The notes under the pieces are model-generated. The model had not been told where the DNA came from. It searched no databases and worked only from the letters and a program-made list of their open reading frames with translations. From the NCBI GenBank assembly GCA_016713825.1, contig JADJOJ010000008.1, positions 1 through 64,000 on the forward strand: a stretch of DNA of 64,000 nt, in the 5' to 3' direction. The position numbers and the translations under genes were made by a program. Shown here piece after piece: positions 9,627 through 17,832 of this stretch. This DNA comes from Candidatus Leptofilum gracile. GTDB lineage: Bacteria > Chloroflexota > Anaerolineae > Promineifilales > Promineifilaceae. Each line of letters opens with the position of its first letter. Position 1 is the first letter of the stretch.

Positions 9627-10409
9627 TTACCGATTACCGACCACCGGCATCTCCAACCCGTGTGCTTCTAAAAAGGTGACATCCTGGAGGAGAACGGCCG
9701 TTTCCCCATCGGCCACCACTCGCCCCTCATCCATCACAATCATGCGCGGGAACAGCTCCTGCACCAGCAGCATGTCGTGGGTAGACACCAGCATCGTGAG
9801 CGGCAGGTCGCGCAGCAGGTTGATGAGCGAACGCCGCGCCCGTGGGTCTAACCCCGCCGATGGCTCATCTAGCACCAAAATTTCTGGGTCCATGGACAGC
9901 ACCGTGGCGATGGCTACCCGCTTCTTCTGGCCAATACTCAAATGATGAGACAAACGCTCCTCAAAATTGGCCATGTCTACCTGCGCCAAAGCTCTAGACA
10001 CGCGCTGGCGCACTTCAGCTTCTGGGTAGCCCATATGCAGCGGGCCAAAAGCCACATCATCAAACACGGTGGGCGAAAAGAGCTGATCGTCCGGGTTTTG
10101 GAACACCATGCCCACTTTGCTGCGAATCAGCGGTAAATTTTCTTTGACAATGGGCAACCCAGCCACCGCCAGCGCGCCATGCCCGTGCAGCAGGCCGTTG
10201 AGGTGCAGCATCAGCGTGCTTTTGCCCGCCCCGTTGGGGCCAACCAACGCCACCTTCTCCCCTGCGCCAATGACAAAATTAACGCCGTGCAGCGCTTCGT
10301 GGCCGTCTGGGTAGGCAAAGCTCAGGCTAGAGACTTCTAGCGTGGGTTGAATACGGCCGTTGGCAGACGGCCGTTGGCTTAACAGATCAGATTCATGAAC
10401 AATCGGCAT
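9627..10409 (-). CDS. cbiO: ECF transporter ATPase (CbiO/EcfA type)
   Basis: 260 residues, the usual size. It supplies ATP-driven power for uptake of a transition metal through CbiM/CbiQ. Visible motifs are Walker A VGPNGAGKSTLMLHLNG (about residues 56-72), Q-loop MVFQNPDDQLF, signature LSIGQKKRVAIA, Walker B EILVLDEPSAGLDPR and the H-loop LVSTHD. The FQNPDDQLF block is characteristic of ECF-type ATPases. It is the last gene of a leftward set cbiM-cbiQ-cbiO; a palindromic repeat pair (10413-10468) lies between it and cbiQ. Only one ATPase is present, as in CbiMNQO systems, where it acts as a homodimer. Confidence 0.92.
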   Translation of the reverse strand: MPIVHESDLLSQRPSANGRIQPTLEVSSLSFAYPDGHEALHGVNFVIGAGEKVALVGPNGAGKSTLMLHLNGLLHGHGALAVAGLPIVKENLPLIRSKVGMVFQNPDDQLFSPTVFDDVAFGPLHMGYPEAEVRQRVSRALAQVDMANFEERLSHHLSIGQKKRVAIATVLSMDPEILVLDEPSAGLDPRARRSLINLLRDLPLTMLVSTHDMLLVQELFPRMIVMDEGRVVADGETAVLLQDVTFLEAHGLEMPVVGNR

Positions 10410-10412
10410 ATC

Positions 10413-10468
10413 AACCTCCGGGAGGCTCTAAAAAGGAGCTTGAACGCAGTCCCAACCTCCCGGAGGTT
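10413..10468. repeat. AACCTCCCGGAGGTT palindrome pair
   Basis: AACCTCCGGGAGGCT (10413-10427) and AACCTCCCGGAGGTT (10454-10468) sit between cbiQ and cbiO. The same 15-base palindrome occurs twice inside a coding region at 28855-28910. Confidence 0.75.
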
Positions 10469-10482
10469 GACTGCAAAATAAT

Positions 10483-11280
10483 TTACAAAAGACGGCCAAT
10501 CACCTGCAAAGCCGCAATCAAACCAAAACCTAACGCCAGAAACAACCAGTCCGGCTGCTGCATCACGTGCGGATTCATGGTAAGCAGTTGCCCACGATAA
10601 CCCCGCGCCAGCATGGCGTTGTACACCTTGTCGCTGCGCTCAAAGCTGCGCACAAACAGCTGCCCCACCATGCTACCCGTTACCCTGGCCCGCCAAAAAA
10701 CGGTGCCGCCATGCTTGCCATCGGCCACCAGCCGGGCGCTGCGCGCTTCCCGCGCCCGCAGCAGCCGCATTGCCTCATCCACCAGCACAAACAGGTAGCG
10801 GTACATGAAGCTGATGATGGCAATGAGAATGGCAGGCACCCGCAGGTGGCGTAAGGCGTGCATCAAGTCCGGGAATTGGGTGGTGGCCGTGAGTAAAATG
10901 GCCGCCTGCACCGAAAGCCAGCTGCGAATGACAATGCTGGCAAAACGGATCACCCCCGCATCACTAATGGTGATGGTGCGGCTGCCCCAGCTCCAGCTGG
11001 CCAATGGCGTGCCCGGCTGCACAAAAATCACGGTGATCGCCGCCAGAGCAAAGGGCAAAGCGATAAACGAGCGTTTGAACAGATAACCAAAAGAAAAATG
11101 AGCTGCCCGGTTGGAAACCAGTAAAACCAACCAGGCAGCCCCAAAAGCAATCCAGGCCCCGTCTAGCAGGAGGACGTTGGATACGATAAAGAGAAGCGTC
11201 AGCACCACCTTCACCCGTGGGTCGAGGCGATGAATGAGGCTGGTTCCCTGTTGATAGCGGTCAAAGGTACTGACGTGCAC
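10483..11280 (-). CDS. cbiQ: ECF transporter T component (CbiQ)
   Basis: Membrane coupling subunit that links the CbiO ATPase to the substrate-binding CbiM. From GTG 11280 the product begins VHVSTFDRYQQGTSLIHRLD, matching the usual CbiQ start (FDRY...LHRLDPR), then DPRVKVVLTLLFIVSNVLLL and about five to six membrane segments. The cytoplasmic coupling helices carry Ala-Arg motifs: RLLRAREARSARLV and NAMLARGYRG. An upstream TTG at 11313 stays in frame but lies in a repeat (AGATTGGTCCAATCT), so the GTG behind CGAGGTATTTCT is preferred. A hairpin element (11302-11452) separates it from cbiM. About 265 residues, normal for the family. Confidence 0.9.
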   Translation of the reverse strand: MHVSTFDRYQQGTSLIHRLDPRVKVVLTLLFIVSNVLLLDGAWIAFGAAWLVLLVSNRAAHFSFGYLFKRSFIALPFALAAITVIFVQPGTPLASWSWGSRTITISDAGVIRFASIVIRSWLSVQAAILLTATTQFPDLMHALRHLRVPAILIAIISFMYRYLFVLVDEAMRLLRAREARSARLVADGKHGGTVFWRARVTGSMVGQLFVRSFERSDKVYNAMLARGYRGQLLTMNPHVMQQPDWLFLALGFGLIAALQVIGRLL

Positions 11281-11301
11281 AGAAATACCTCGCAGCGATA
11301 G

Positions 11302-11452
11302 AGATTGGTCCAATCTTTTTGTGAATTAAAAAATAAATGAGGTAATGTGCTCCGGCCGGTCTCCTGACCGTGCCGGCTGGTGGCGCGGTCAGGAGACCGG
11401 CCACAGCGTTACGCGATTATTTTCTTAAACTACAAAGAGATTGGACCAATCT
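11302..11452. repeat. MITE-like hairpin element, copy 2
   Basis: The core (11321-11430) is the reverse complement of the 6902-7013 copy with only about five mismatches. Here the flanks are AGATTGGTCCAATCT (11302-11316) and AGATTGGACCAATCT (11438-11452), each a near-palindrome and complementary to each other, unrelated to the flanks of copy 1. It lies inside the metal transporter operon, between cbiM and cbiQ. A strong hairpin here could reduce cbiQO expression relative to cbiM or stabilise the mRNA. Confidence 0.8.
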
Positions 11453-11460
11453 AGTTCATG

Positions 11461-12402
11461 TTAACCCTGGCGACGCAGGACGCGGCCCAGACCAAACGTG
11501 ATCCCGGCCACAACCAGCGCGCCAATCACCCCGGCCAAAATGGTAGACAAACCGGTTTCACCCAGGCCAGGGATAGTGTAATCGGGCAAAAGTTCATAAG
11601 GCGCATCCATTGCGGTGTCGATGAAGCCGGTTTGCTCAGCCACCCACTCCAGCCCGTCGGGGGAACCAGAGGCAAAGGGAGCAAACATCACCACCACCAA
11701 TGCCAGCAGGATGCCAGCCACAATCCATTTACCACTGCCCGCTGGGGACTCATCTGTGAGCAGTTGGGGGCGGGTTTGCATGATGAAGCTGAGCGCCGCC
11801 ACGGTAATAAGCGCTTCGCCGATGCCGATGAGGGCGTGAATGCCCAACATAGCTGGGATGGCAACGCCGAGGGCGGTTGTACCGCTAAAGCCCAGCAGCA
11901 GCGCCGTCACCAAAGCGGCAAGCATAACAGAGGCCCAGGCAGCAACGGCCGTTACCCCCAGCTTCACCGCCCGCGACTGATTTTTCACCATCTGAAAAAC
12001 GCCGTACCCCACAAACCCGGGCACCACGCCCATAATCAAAATGTTGGCCCCCATCACCACCAAACCGCCATCCTGAAACAAAAGGGCTTGTAAGCTAATA
12101 ACGGCCGTCATAGCCAGCATGCCCACCCACGGCCCCAGCACAATAAAGGCCAACGTTGCGCCAATCAGGTGGCCAGACGTGCCGCCAGCCACCGGGAAGT
12201 TGAGCATCTGCCCGGCAAAAATAAAGGCGGCCATAATGCCCGCCAACGGCACCAGCCGCTCATCAAAATCTTGCTGCGCCTGCTTCACGGCAAAATAAAG
12301 CACAATCAGGGTTACCACCCAGCAAATCACTGAAATGGGAATGTTCAAAAAGCCATCCGGCACGTGCAGCAACTGAATCCCTGCCAAAAATAATGAACTC
12401 AT
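11461..12402 (-). CDS. cbiM: ECF metal transporter substrate component CbiM with C-terminal PDGLE/CbiN-like domain
   Basis: The N-terminus MSSLFLAGIQLLHVPDGFLN contains the hallmark HVPDGFL of CbiM, whose N-terminal residues and His bind Co(II) or Ni(II). About seven membrane segments follow, including FPVAGGTSGHLIGATLAFIVLG. The last ~90 residues (SGKWIVAGILLALVVV, ASGSPDGLEWVAEQTGF, LSTILAGVIGALVVAG) form the two-helix PDGLE domain that replaces separate CbiN. The start at 12402 is preferred over an in-frame codon at 12441 because GGAGAATC precedes it and the family begins there. 313 residues. Cotranscribed with cbiQ and cbiO; next to a Fur-family repressor. Metal (cobalt, nickel or possibly zinc) cannot be decided from sequence, and no B12 riboswitch was seen upstream. 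Confidence 0.9.
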   Translation of the reverse strand: MSSLFLAGIQLLHVPDGFLNIPISVICWVVTLIVLYFAVKQAQQDFDERLVPLAGIMAAFIFAGQMLNFPVAGGTSGHLIGATLAFIVLGPWVGMLAMTAVISLQALLFQDGGLVVMGANILIMGVVPGFVGYGVFQMVKNQSRAVKLGVTAVAAWASVMLAALVTALLLGFSGTTALGVAIPAMLGIHALIGIGEALITVAALSFIMQTRPQLLTDESPAGSGKWIVAGILLALVVVMFAPFASGSPDGLEWVAEQTGFIDTAMDAPYELLPDYTIPGLGETGLSTILAGVIGALVVAGITFGLGRVLRRQG

Positions 12403-12427
12403 AACTTGATTCTCCTTTGTAAATGTG

Positions 12428-12448
12428 GGTCGGATTGGCAATCCGACC
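12428..12448. repeat. 21-base perfect palindrome upstream of cbiM
   Basis: GGTCGGATTG and its complement CAATCCGACC flank a single G. In the cbiM mRNA it would form a 10-pair hairpin about 25 bases before the start codon. One more of the intergenic palindrome families of this genome, here at a place where it could affect translation or act as the end of the upstream unit. Confidence 0.7.
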
Positions 12449-12566
12449 TACGATTTTCATTCAGGGTGTTGAGCCTGCACTCATGAAGTCTCCTGAAAAA
12501 TTGGGTTAATTGAGTCATTGGGTAATTTTGATGCCATTCAATTACTCAATTACCTCATTACAAATC

Positions 12567-13001
12567 CTAATCGTCCTCTACCGACCTGCACGCAGCGCAG
12601 AGGCCGGTAATGGCCAGATGGGATAAATCGGCCTCGAAGCCGTGCTCCACCAGCAAATGCTCGGCCAGCTCAGTAAAGTGGTAATCGGGCAACGACATCA
12701 CCTGCTCACACTGGCGGCAGATGAGATGGTGATGGGGCGTATCGCCAACCACTTCAAACATCGTTTGGCCACCGATTTCGGCCTTGGCCACCAGCTGTAA
12801 GTCACAGAAAAAGTCCAGAATGCGGTAAACGGTGGCCCGGTTAATGGCCGGCTGCTGGGCGTTGACCGAGTCGTAAATTTGGCTGGCCGTGGCGTGCCCG
12901 CCCTGCTCGCAAACGGTATCCAGCACAATCTGGCGCTGGGGCGTCATGCGGTAGCCTTGTTCACGAATTTTTTGCACGTAATCAATGTTATAGTGGGACA
13001 T
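12567..13001 (-). CDS. Fur-family metal-responsive repressor
   Basis: 144 residues from ATG 13001 (MSHYNIDYVQKIREQGYRMT). The winged helix includes MTPQRQIVLDTVCEQGGHAT and AINRATVYRILDFFCDLQLV. The metal sites include HHHLICRQCEQV and a C-terminal CAAC pair, i.e. the structural Zn-Cys4 site of Fur/Zur proteins. An in-frame ATG at 13052 is possible but lacks the family start. It lies immediately upstream of, and in the same direction as, the cbiMQO genes, so it probably controls metal uptake. The TGCAAA-N2-TTTGCA palindrome 28 bases before the start suggests autoregulation. Fur versus Zur versus Nur cannot be settled by eye. Confidence 0.88.
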   Translation of the reverse strand: MSHYNIDYVQKIREQGYRMTPQRQIVLDTVCEQGGHATASQIYDSVNAQQPAINRATVYRILDFFCDLQLVAKAEIGGQTMFEVVGDTPHHHLICRQCEQVMSLPDYHFTELAEHLLVEHGFEADLSHLAITGLCAACRSVEDD

Positions 13002-13028
13002 TGTGTTGCCTCTAGAAGGGAACCTTAT

Positions 13029-13042
13029 TGCAAATTTTTGCA
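13029..13042. promoter_or_regulatory. Candidate operator for the Fur-family regulator
   Basis: TGCAAA (13029-13034) and TTTGCA (13037-13042) form a perfect inverted repeat with a 2-base spacer, followed by a partial second copy TTAGCAACAATTGGCA. It lies 28 bases upstream of the regulator start in an AT-rich promoter region. Symmetry and position fit an autoregulatory Fur-type site; the protein match is inferred. Confidence 0.45.
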
Positions 13043-13281
13043 TTAGCAACAATTGGCACTGATTCTAGCAACATTTTAATTAGGGGCAACAAAAAGGAAC
13101 GAATGTTCTAATAAAATCAGGAGATTATTATTTTTCGTTAATGTTGCGAATGAATGGGTCGCCTGACCCTTCGTACAGGCAAACCCTGATCCAAAAGCGC
13201 ATGTCTAAACCATCAGCCTGTAGTTGAATAAGACCTGGCACACACGCTGTGCCCCTGAACAACAAAACACAGGAGAAAACG

Positions 13282-13956
13282 ATGGTTACAGATAGACAAG
13301 CGCTAGCAGATTTGATGAATCTGACCTCTGGCGACAAAAAACATGATCCAAGCGCCTACTCGACAATGGCGGTTTTATCCGTTTTATATGACCGAATTCT
13401 TCGTTACGATGTGAACCTGCCACGGAGTGAGGACCGGGATCGATTTATTATGAGCAAAGGGCATGGCCCGCTGGCTCTCTATGCCAAGCTGGCGCAAAAA
13501 GGGTTCTTCCCGGCCAGCGAACTAAAGCGATTTTTGCAGTGGGACAGCATCTTGGGCGGGCATCCCGATCGAAACAAAGTACCGGGCGTCGAAGCCTCAA
13601 CCGGCTCGTTAGGGCATGGGTTTCCGATGGCCATCGGGGTTGCCCTGGCGCTTAAAGCCAAACAAATTGAGCGCCGCGTCTATGTTCTCATTGGGGATGG
13701 AGAGGCCAACGAAGGCTCTATCTGGGAAGCGGTGTTGCTGGCTGGCGACCTGGGTTTAGCTAATTTAACCGCCATCCTTATCAATAATTATTCGAGTACG
13801 AGAAATCTGGGTGACATTGCGGCAAAATTTGAACTGTTTGGCTGGCACGCGGCAACGGTGGACGGCCGTCATGAAACAGCCATCGAAAAAGCGCTCTCGT
13901 CACCAGCCATTGACCAACCCAGCCTGGTCGTAGCGGAGGTACAACCGTATGTTTGA
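13282..13956 (+). CDS. Transketolase N-terminal subunit (split transketolase)
   Basis: 224 residues from ATG 13282, placed 6 bases after AGGAG. Thiamine-diphosphate-binding half of transketolase: ADLMNLTSGDKKHDPSAY, then FIMSKGHGPLALYAKLA, the ASTGSLGHGFPMAIGVALAL block, the ThDP motif GDGEANEGSIWEAVLLAGDL and an Asn-rich continuation ILINNYSSTRN. Transketolases move two-carbon units in the pentose phosphate pathway. Here the enzyme is split into two genes, as in many archaea and Chloroflexota. The stop overlaps the next start by 8 bases, so the halves are translationally coupled. Short for a typical N subunit (about 270), so the substrate could be a different sugar phosphate or ketose donor. 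Confidence 0.88.
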   Translation: MVTDRQALADLMNLTSGDKKHDPSAYSTMAVLSVLYDRILRYDVNLPRSEDRDRFIMSKGHGPLALYAKLAQKGFFPASELKRFLQWDSILGGHPDRNKVPGVEASTGSLGHGFPMAIGVALALKAKQIERRVYVLIGDGEANEGSIWEAVLLAGDLGLANLTAILINNYSSTRNLGDIAAKFELFGWHAATVDGRHETAIEKALSSPAIDQPSLVVAEVQPYV

Positions 13957-14878
13957 TTCGATGCGTGACAGAATGGGCAAGGTGATTGGCGACCTGATTG
14001 AAAGGGATCCGCTTACGACCGTAATTCTGGCCGACATTAGCACCAATTATTTCAGCGAAGCGGGCCAAAAATATCCCAACCGGGTCATCAATCTGGGCAT
14101 TATGGAGCAGACGATGGTGAGTGTGGGGTCTGGGTTTGCGCTCGAAGGATTTCATCCGATTATGCATTCCATTGCGCCGTTTGTGACGGAACGGCCGTTT
14201 GAGCAGATCAAGGACGACTTTTGTTACCAGGGCCTGGGCGGGACCTTCATCAGCATTGGCGCTTCTTACGATTATGGCACCGATGGCATGACCCATCATG
14301 GAACCAGCGACGTGCCGATCCTAAAGGTATTGCCGCGCATGCAGGTTTGCGTACCGGGCACGTCTTACGAGCTTGAAACGCTGCTGCGCCAGACATACAA
14401 CAACGGCGCGCCGACGTATATTCGCACCAGCTTGCAGCAAAATGAGGTCAGTCGGCCGGTTCATTTTGGGCAGCTGCACGTGGAACGGGAAGGGCGTGAC
14501 GGGGTGGTTGTGGCGGTTGGCCCCATGCTGGAACGAACGCTGGCGGCCGTTGCGCCAATGGATGTGACGGTGCTTTATGCCACCACAATCGCGCCGTTTG
14601 ACGCCGAAACCTTGCGGCGGGCCGTGGGCAACGCTGCCCCAAATGTCATTTTGGTAGAACCGTATTATGAGGGCGGGCTGGTGCCGGACGTGGCGCAGGC
14701 GCTCCAGGCAACACCAAGCAGAATCCAAACCATTGGTGTACCGCGCCAGGTGCTGGACAACTATGGATCAGCCAGTCAGCATGACGAAGCGCTTGGCCTT
14801 ACGGCAACCGGCATTCGGCAGCGAATTAGTGACTTTTTGGAGAATTGGCGTGACAATGGAGGGGGAAACGGCCGTTAA
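13949..14878 (+). CDS. Transketolase C-terminal subunit
   Basis: 309 residues. The pyrimidine-binding half: ADISTNYFSEAGQKYPNRVI, NLGIMEQTMVSVGSGFALEG (the Glu in IMEQ activates ThDP in this family), then HHGTSDVPILKVLPRMQVCV and PTYIRTSLQQNEVS. The C-terminal domain contains VILVEPYYEGGLVPDVAQAL. It overlaps the N-subunit gene by 8 bases and pairs with it to form the active enzyme. Ends close to an ACGGCCGT copy (GNGR at the C-terminus). Nothing damaged is visible. Confidence 0.88.
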   Translation: MFDSMRDRMGKVIGDLIERDPLTTVILADISTNYFSEAGQKYPNRVINLGIMEQTMVSVGSGFALEGFHPIMHSIAPFVTERPFEQIKDDFCYQGLGGTFISIGASYDYGTDGMTHHGTSDVPILKVLPRMQVCVPGTSYELETLLRQTYNNGAPTYIRTSLQQNEVSRPVHFGQLHVEREGRDGVVVAVGPMLERTLAAVAPMDVTVLYATTIAPFDAETLRRAVGNAAPNVILVEPYYEGGLVPDVAQALQATPSRIQTIGVPRQVLDNYGSASQHDEALGLTATGIRQRISDFLENWRDNGGGNGR

Positions 14879-14884
14879 CTCCTT

Positions 14885-15120
14885 CAAAAATAGGCCGCGG
14901 ATGAACGCGGATGAACGCGGATTAAATCTGGGCGCAATCTGCGCAAATCTGCTTGTGCATGCATGCACCAATCTGCTGATTTTCATTCATGGTGGTCAAC
15001 GACAGTTGGTGTCGTCTCTACTGAAAAAAGGGTGATTTCACCGCAGAGGCGCGGAGACCGCAGAGATTTTTCTCTGGTAATCTTTAAAACGCTGCGTCCT
15101 TTGCATCTTTGCGGTTTGTT
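14885..15120. repeat. Two intergenic repeat families between tkt and the P-loop kinase
   Basis: First comes a GCGGATGAAC tandem with GCGCAATCTGCGCAAATCTG (14897-14952) and a 14-base palindrome GTGCATGCATGCAC (14955-14968). Then 15037-15118 has inverted arms of the CACCGCAGAGGCGCGGAG type, closed by CTGCGTCCTTTGCATCTTTG. The latter is the same family that flanks the GxxExxY gene at 35.7-36.2 kb and forms a solo hairpin at 37152-37223. Confidence 0.7.
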
Positions 15121-15138
15121 TTTTCAGTGGACACATAG

Positions 15139-15642
15139 ATGGGTATGATGCAAATGAAAAAAACAAGCAGCAGGGGCAGATTAATTATCATCTGTGGGTT
15201 GCCAGGTTCAGGCAAAACAACTTTGGCCAGGTGCCTTGAAGAAAGTATAGGCGGTGTTCGCCTTTGCCCAGACGAATGGATGGATCAACTCGCTATCGAT
15301 CTGTACGATGAGGAAAGTCGCGCCAAAATTGAAGCGCTGCAATGGCAGTTAGGGCAAAGGCTGCTCAAACTTGGGCTGGTGGTGATTATTGAATGGGGCA
15401 CCTGGGGAAAATCCGAGCGGGATACGCTGCGGGAAGGCGCGCGCGAACTCGGTGCGGCCGTTGAACTGCACTATCTCTCTGCACCGCCAGAGGTTCTCTT
15501 CGAGCGCATTCAGCGCCGAGGCATGGAAGATCCGCCAATCCAATGGGAAGACGTTTTGCGCTGGGCCGAGATCATTCAAGTTCCCACCGAGGAAGAGATG
15601 CGCTTGTTTGATCCTGCCAGTGAGTGCAAGAAGGATTTTTAG
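15139..15642 (+). CDS. Small P-loop kinase / AAA-type ATPase
   Basis: 167 residues. Walker A IIICGLPGSGKTTLARCLEE (about residues 13-32), then DEWMDQLAIDLYDEESRAK, VVIIEWGTWGKSERDTLREG and a lid region PPEVLFERIQRRGMEDPP. Such proteins belong to the zeta-toxin/chloramphenicol-phosphotransferase-like kinase superfamily and phosphorylate small molecules; the substrate is unknown. Start is ambiguous between ATG 15139, 15145, 15148 and 15154. It stands alone, after repeat DNA, and convergent with the beta-helix gene. No antitoxin-like partner is visible. Confidence 0.75.
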   Translation: MGMMQMKKTSSRGRLIIICGLPGSGKTTLARCLEESIGGVRLCPDEWMDQLAIDLYDEESRAKIEALQWQLGQRLLKLGLVVIIEWGTWGKSERDTLREGARELGAAVELHYLSAPPEVLFERIQRRGMEDPPIQWEDVLRWAEIIQVPTEEEMRLFDPASECKKDF

Positions 15643-15711
15643 TCGGTTTTCGCCATTGTTGGATGTATATCAGATTAAACCATCCTGCATGCGATTATTG
15701 TTGGCTTTGGG

Positions 15712-17268
15712 TCACTTTTTTATGAAAGGAAGCCAGATGAAGTTATTCGGTAATTCACTCACCTCCACCGACCCTACATCACACGCTGCCCCTGCCGGAC
15801 GCGCCACCCCACGCTGATCCACCGTTATGGTGGAGAGGCATACCCCACCATCAATCAACGCACTCCCCGCCAGCGGCAGATGCGTCTGCGTTGGTCCCCC
15901 ATTATCCGCCAAAACGCCCAAATCAGGAGAGGTTTCATTGCGGTCAAGCGTTTGGGTAAAATAATTGCCACAACTGTCGTCGCTGGCGATGTTGCCTCCC
16001 AATGAAATGATCGGTTCGACCGAATTGATGCCGACCCGACAAGCATCTCCTCCGCCTGCGGCATCAATCGCCACATTTTTCAATGTCAGCGTTTGGCCAG
16101 CGTTTAAACTATTCTGATAGAGGTTGACGCCAGTATTACGGTAAAACGTCACATTTTCCAACACCGCCTGACCTGTCTGAAATAGCCCATTGCTACTGTT
16201 TAAGCTGATGGTGCTGTTACGCATTGTTAACCACCCTGAATTAAAAATTGTTTCTTCCCCCTGGTCACTATTGCCGCTAAACGTCACCCCTTCGATCTTG
16301 ACGGTACTACCTGCGTTGCCCAGAGCGCCAGTTGCGACGGCCGAGTTGTTGCGGACTTCCAGATCATACAATTGAACTTCACCGGAACTTGTGTAAATAG
16401 CACCCGAATAGGCAGCGCTATTGTTATTGATGAGGGTCTCCCTAAGGATTGCTGTCCCCCGCACATCCAACGCACCGCCCCCTGCCTCGTCTGTGGTAAT
16501 GGCGTTAGAGCTCAGACGCCCGCCACTTATATCAACCAAGCCACCGGGGGTCACCAAAATAGCCCCACCCCCATAATTCGGGGGAACGGCCGTTCCATTG
16601 GCTGTATTACTGGTAAAAACGGTATCAACGATCGTCGCAATACCTGCCACGCTCAACGCCCCCCCGCCCAGCTTGGCAAAATTGTTGTCGAACGTACTAT
16701 CAGTAATGGTCACCAGCCCAACACTATTAACTGCCCCATGATTGTTGGTGCTGTTATTCTGGATAAGGCTGCTCGTTAATGTAACCTGCGCATCAAATAC
16801 AGAGGCGTAGATGGCACTGCCCGGGCCGTTGTTGGTTGTGTTATTTTGGATGATGCTGTTCTCCGCAAAAAACAAACCGCCGCTGCCTAGCCAAACAGCA
16901 CCACCACCAATATCAAACCCATTGCCATTGGTCAGCGTAAGATGACGAATGGTTAATGTGCCCGTTTGCACAGCAAAAAGGCGAGCTGTATTGCCCCCGC
17001 TCAGGATCACTTTGTCAGCACCGTCAATGATCATCGGCGAAGTCACAACTTTTTGACCAGAAAAGATGATGGTTTTTGTGGCAGTGCCACAATTAAACGT
17101 TATCATGCCTCCACCTGAACTCTGCACATGGTTAAAGGCGATCTCAAAGGCGGCTTCAGTGCAGCTGGCAGCGGTACCATCACCCACCACAGCATTATCG
17201 GCGTGTACGGCCGTTAACCCCCACACCCCCAACAGCAAAACAAGGTACACAAACATTTTTGCTTTCAT
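15712..17268 (-). CDS. Exported beta-helix protein, choice-of-anchor Q type (paralogue of 7949-9604)
   Basis: 518 residues. The signal peptide MKAKMFVYLVLLLGVWGL ends near AVHA. It shares AVVGDGTAASCTEAAFEIAF, GGGMITFNCG and the IDGADKVIL start of the helix with its paralogue. The body consists of parallel beta-helix turns (GGGALSVAGIATIVDTVF, NNSAAYSGAIYTSSGEVQL). The end has GSALIDGGVCLSTITVDQRG and CDVGSVEVS, then a hydrophobic tail NNFIWLPFIKK. The gene follows the membrane protein at 17278-17739 by 9 bases in the same direction, mirroring the order at 7.2-9.6 kb. Probably a surface protein; ligand unknown. Confidence 0.85.
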   Translation of the reverse strand: MKAKMFVYLVLLLGVWGLTAVHADNAVVGDGTAASCTEAAFEIAFNHVQSSGGGMITFNCGTATKTIIFSGQKVVTSPMIIDGADKVILSGGNTARLFAVQTGTLTIRHLTLTNGNGFDIGGGAVWLGSGGLFFAENSIIQNNTTNNGPGSAIYASVFDAQVTLTSSLIQNNSTNNHGAVNSVGLVTITDSTFDNNFAKLGGGALSVAGIATIVDTVFTSNTANGTAVPPNYGGGAILVTPGGLVDISGGRLSSNAITTDEAGGGALDVRGTAILRETLINNNSAAYSGAIYTSSGEVQLYDLEVRNNSAVATGALGNAGSTVKIEGVTFSGNSDQGEETIFNSGWLTMRNSTISLNSSNGLFQTGQAVLENVTFYRNTGVNLYQNSLNAGQTLTLKNVAIDAAGGGDACRVGINSVEPIISLGGNIASDDSCGNYFTQTLDRNETSPDLGVLADNGGPTQTHLPLAGSALIDGGVCLSTITVDQRGVARPAGAACDVGSVEVSELPNNFIWLPFIKK

Positions 17269-17277
17269 CAGCCTCTC

Positions 17278-17739
17278 CTATATGCCATCACCTTTCGTCA
17301 AGCGCAAGCGCATCATTTGGCCATTCAATTCCGCGTCCAATATCAATTCATTCCCCGACCAGGCGCCATTGAAAAAGCCGCCGATGTTAGCCTCGCTGCC
17401 CCGCCACAATACCAGTTCAACGTCGCTGCCACTGCGGTTAACACGGCCGTTTACCTGCCACACCTCCCCCGACAGCGCCAACGACCCCACCACCGTCGCC
17501 GTTGAATCAGTTGGCGCAGGAATGCCCCCTTCCTCTTCGCGCAGCAGGGTTAATGAGAGTGGCGTGCCATCGGGCAAACGGCCGTTCCACACCCCCGTCA
17601 ATGTCTCATCGCCATACGCCCACGGCGCATAAAGCAGACGATCTGCCAGCCGCTCAATCGGTTTCTCCAATAGAAAAAGCAGCACGACCACACCTGCCAA
17701 AAGTAAAAACCCACCTGTTTTTCGCCGTGACATCTTCAT
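17278..17739 (-). CDS. Membrane-anchored exported protein of module B
   Basis: About 153 residues from ATG 17739 (MKMSRRKTGGFLLLAGVVVL). The first helix (residues 9-25) is a membrane anchor. The outer part has an Asn/Gly-rich beta pattern: LTGVWNGRLPDGTPLSLTLL, GSLALSGEVWQVNGRVNRSG, IGGFFNGAWSGNELILDAEL. No family recognised. A longer in-frame start at 17796 would run into the operator region and is less likely. It is divergent from the NB-ARC regulator and upstream of the beta-helix gene, matching the place of the small lipoprotein in module A although the sequences are not obviously related. Confidence 0.6.
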   Translation of the reverse strand: MKMSRRKTGGFLLLAGVVVLLFLLEKPIERLADRLLYAPWAYGDETLTGVWNGRLPDGTPLSLTLLREEEGGIPAPTDSTATVVGSLALSGEVWQVNGRVNRSGSDVELVLWRGSEANIGGFFNGAWSGNELILDAELNGQMMRLRLTKGDGI

Positions 17740-17832
17740 AGACCACTCTCTAATCTCCGTTTTAAACCGTTGATTCATGACCCCACTTGCTAGCAAGTGA
17801 CCAGCAGAATAGCCATCTTTCTTGGGCGAAAG

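Noticed and set aside
12403..12566. Possible cobalamin or nickel riboswitch before cbiM
   Set aside because: Only a simple 21-base palindrome and short tandem DNA are visible; no B12-box-like sequence was found.
15139..15642. Zeta-toxin type toxin-antitoxin system
   Set aside because: The P-loop kinase fold fits, but no small antitoxin gene is adjacent; called only as a kinase.
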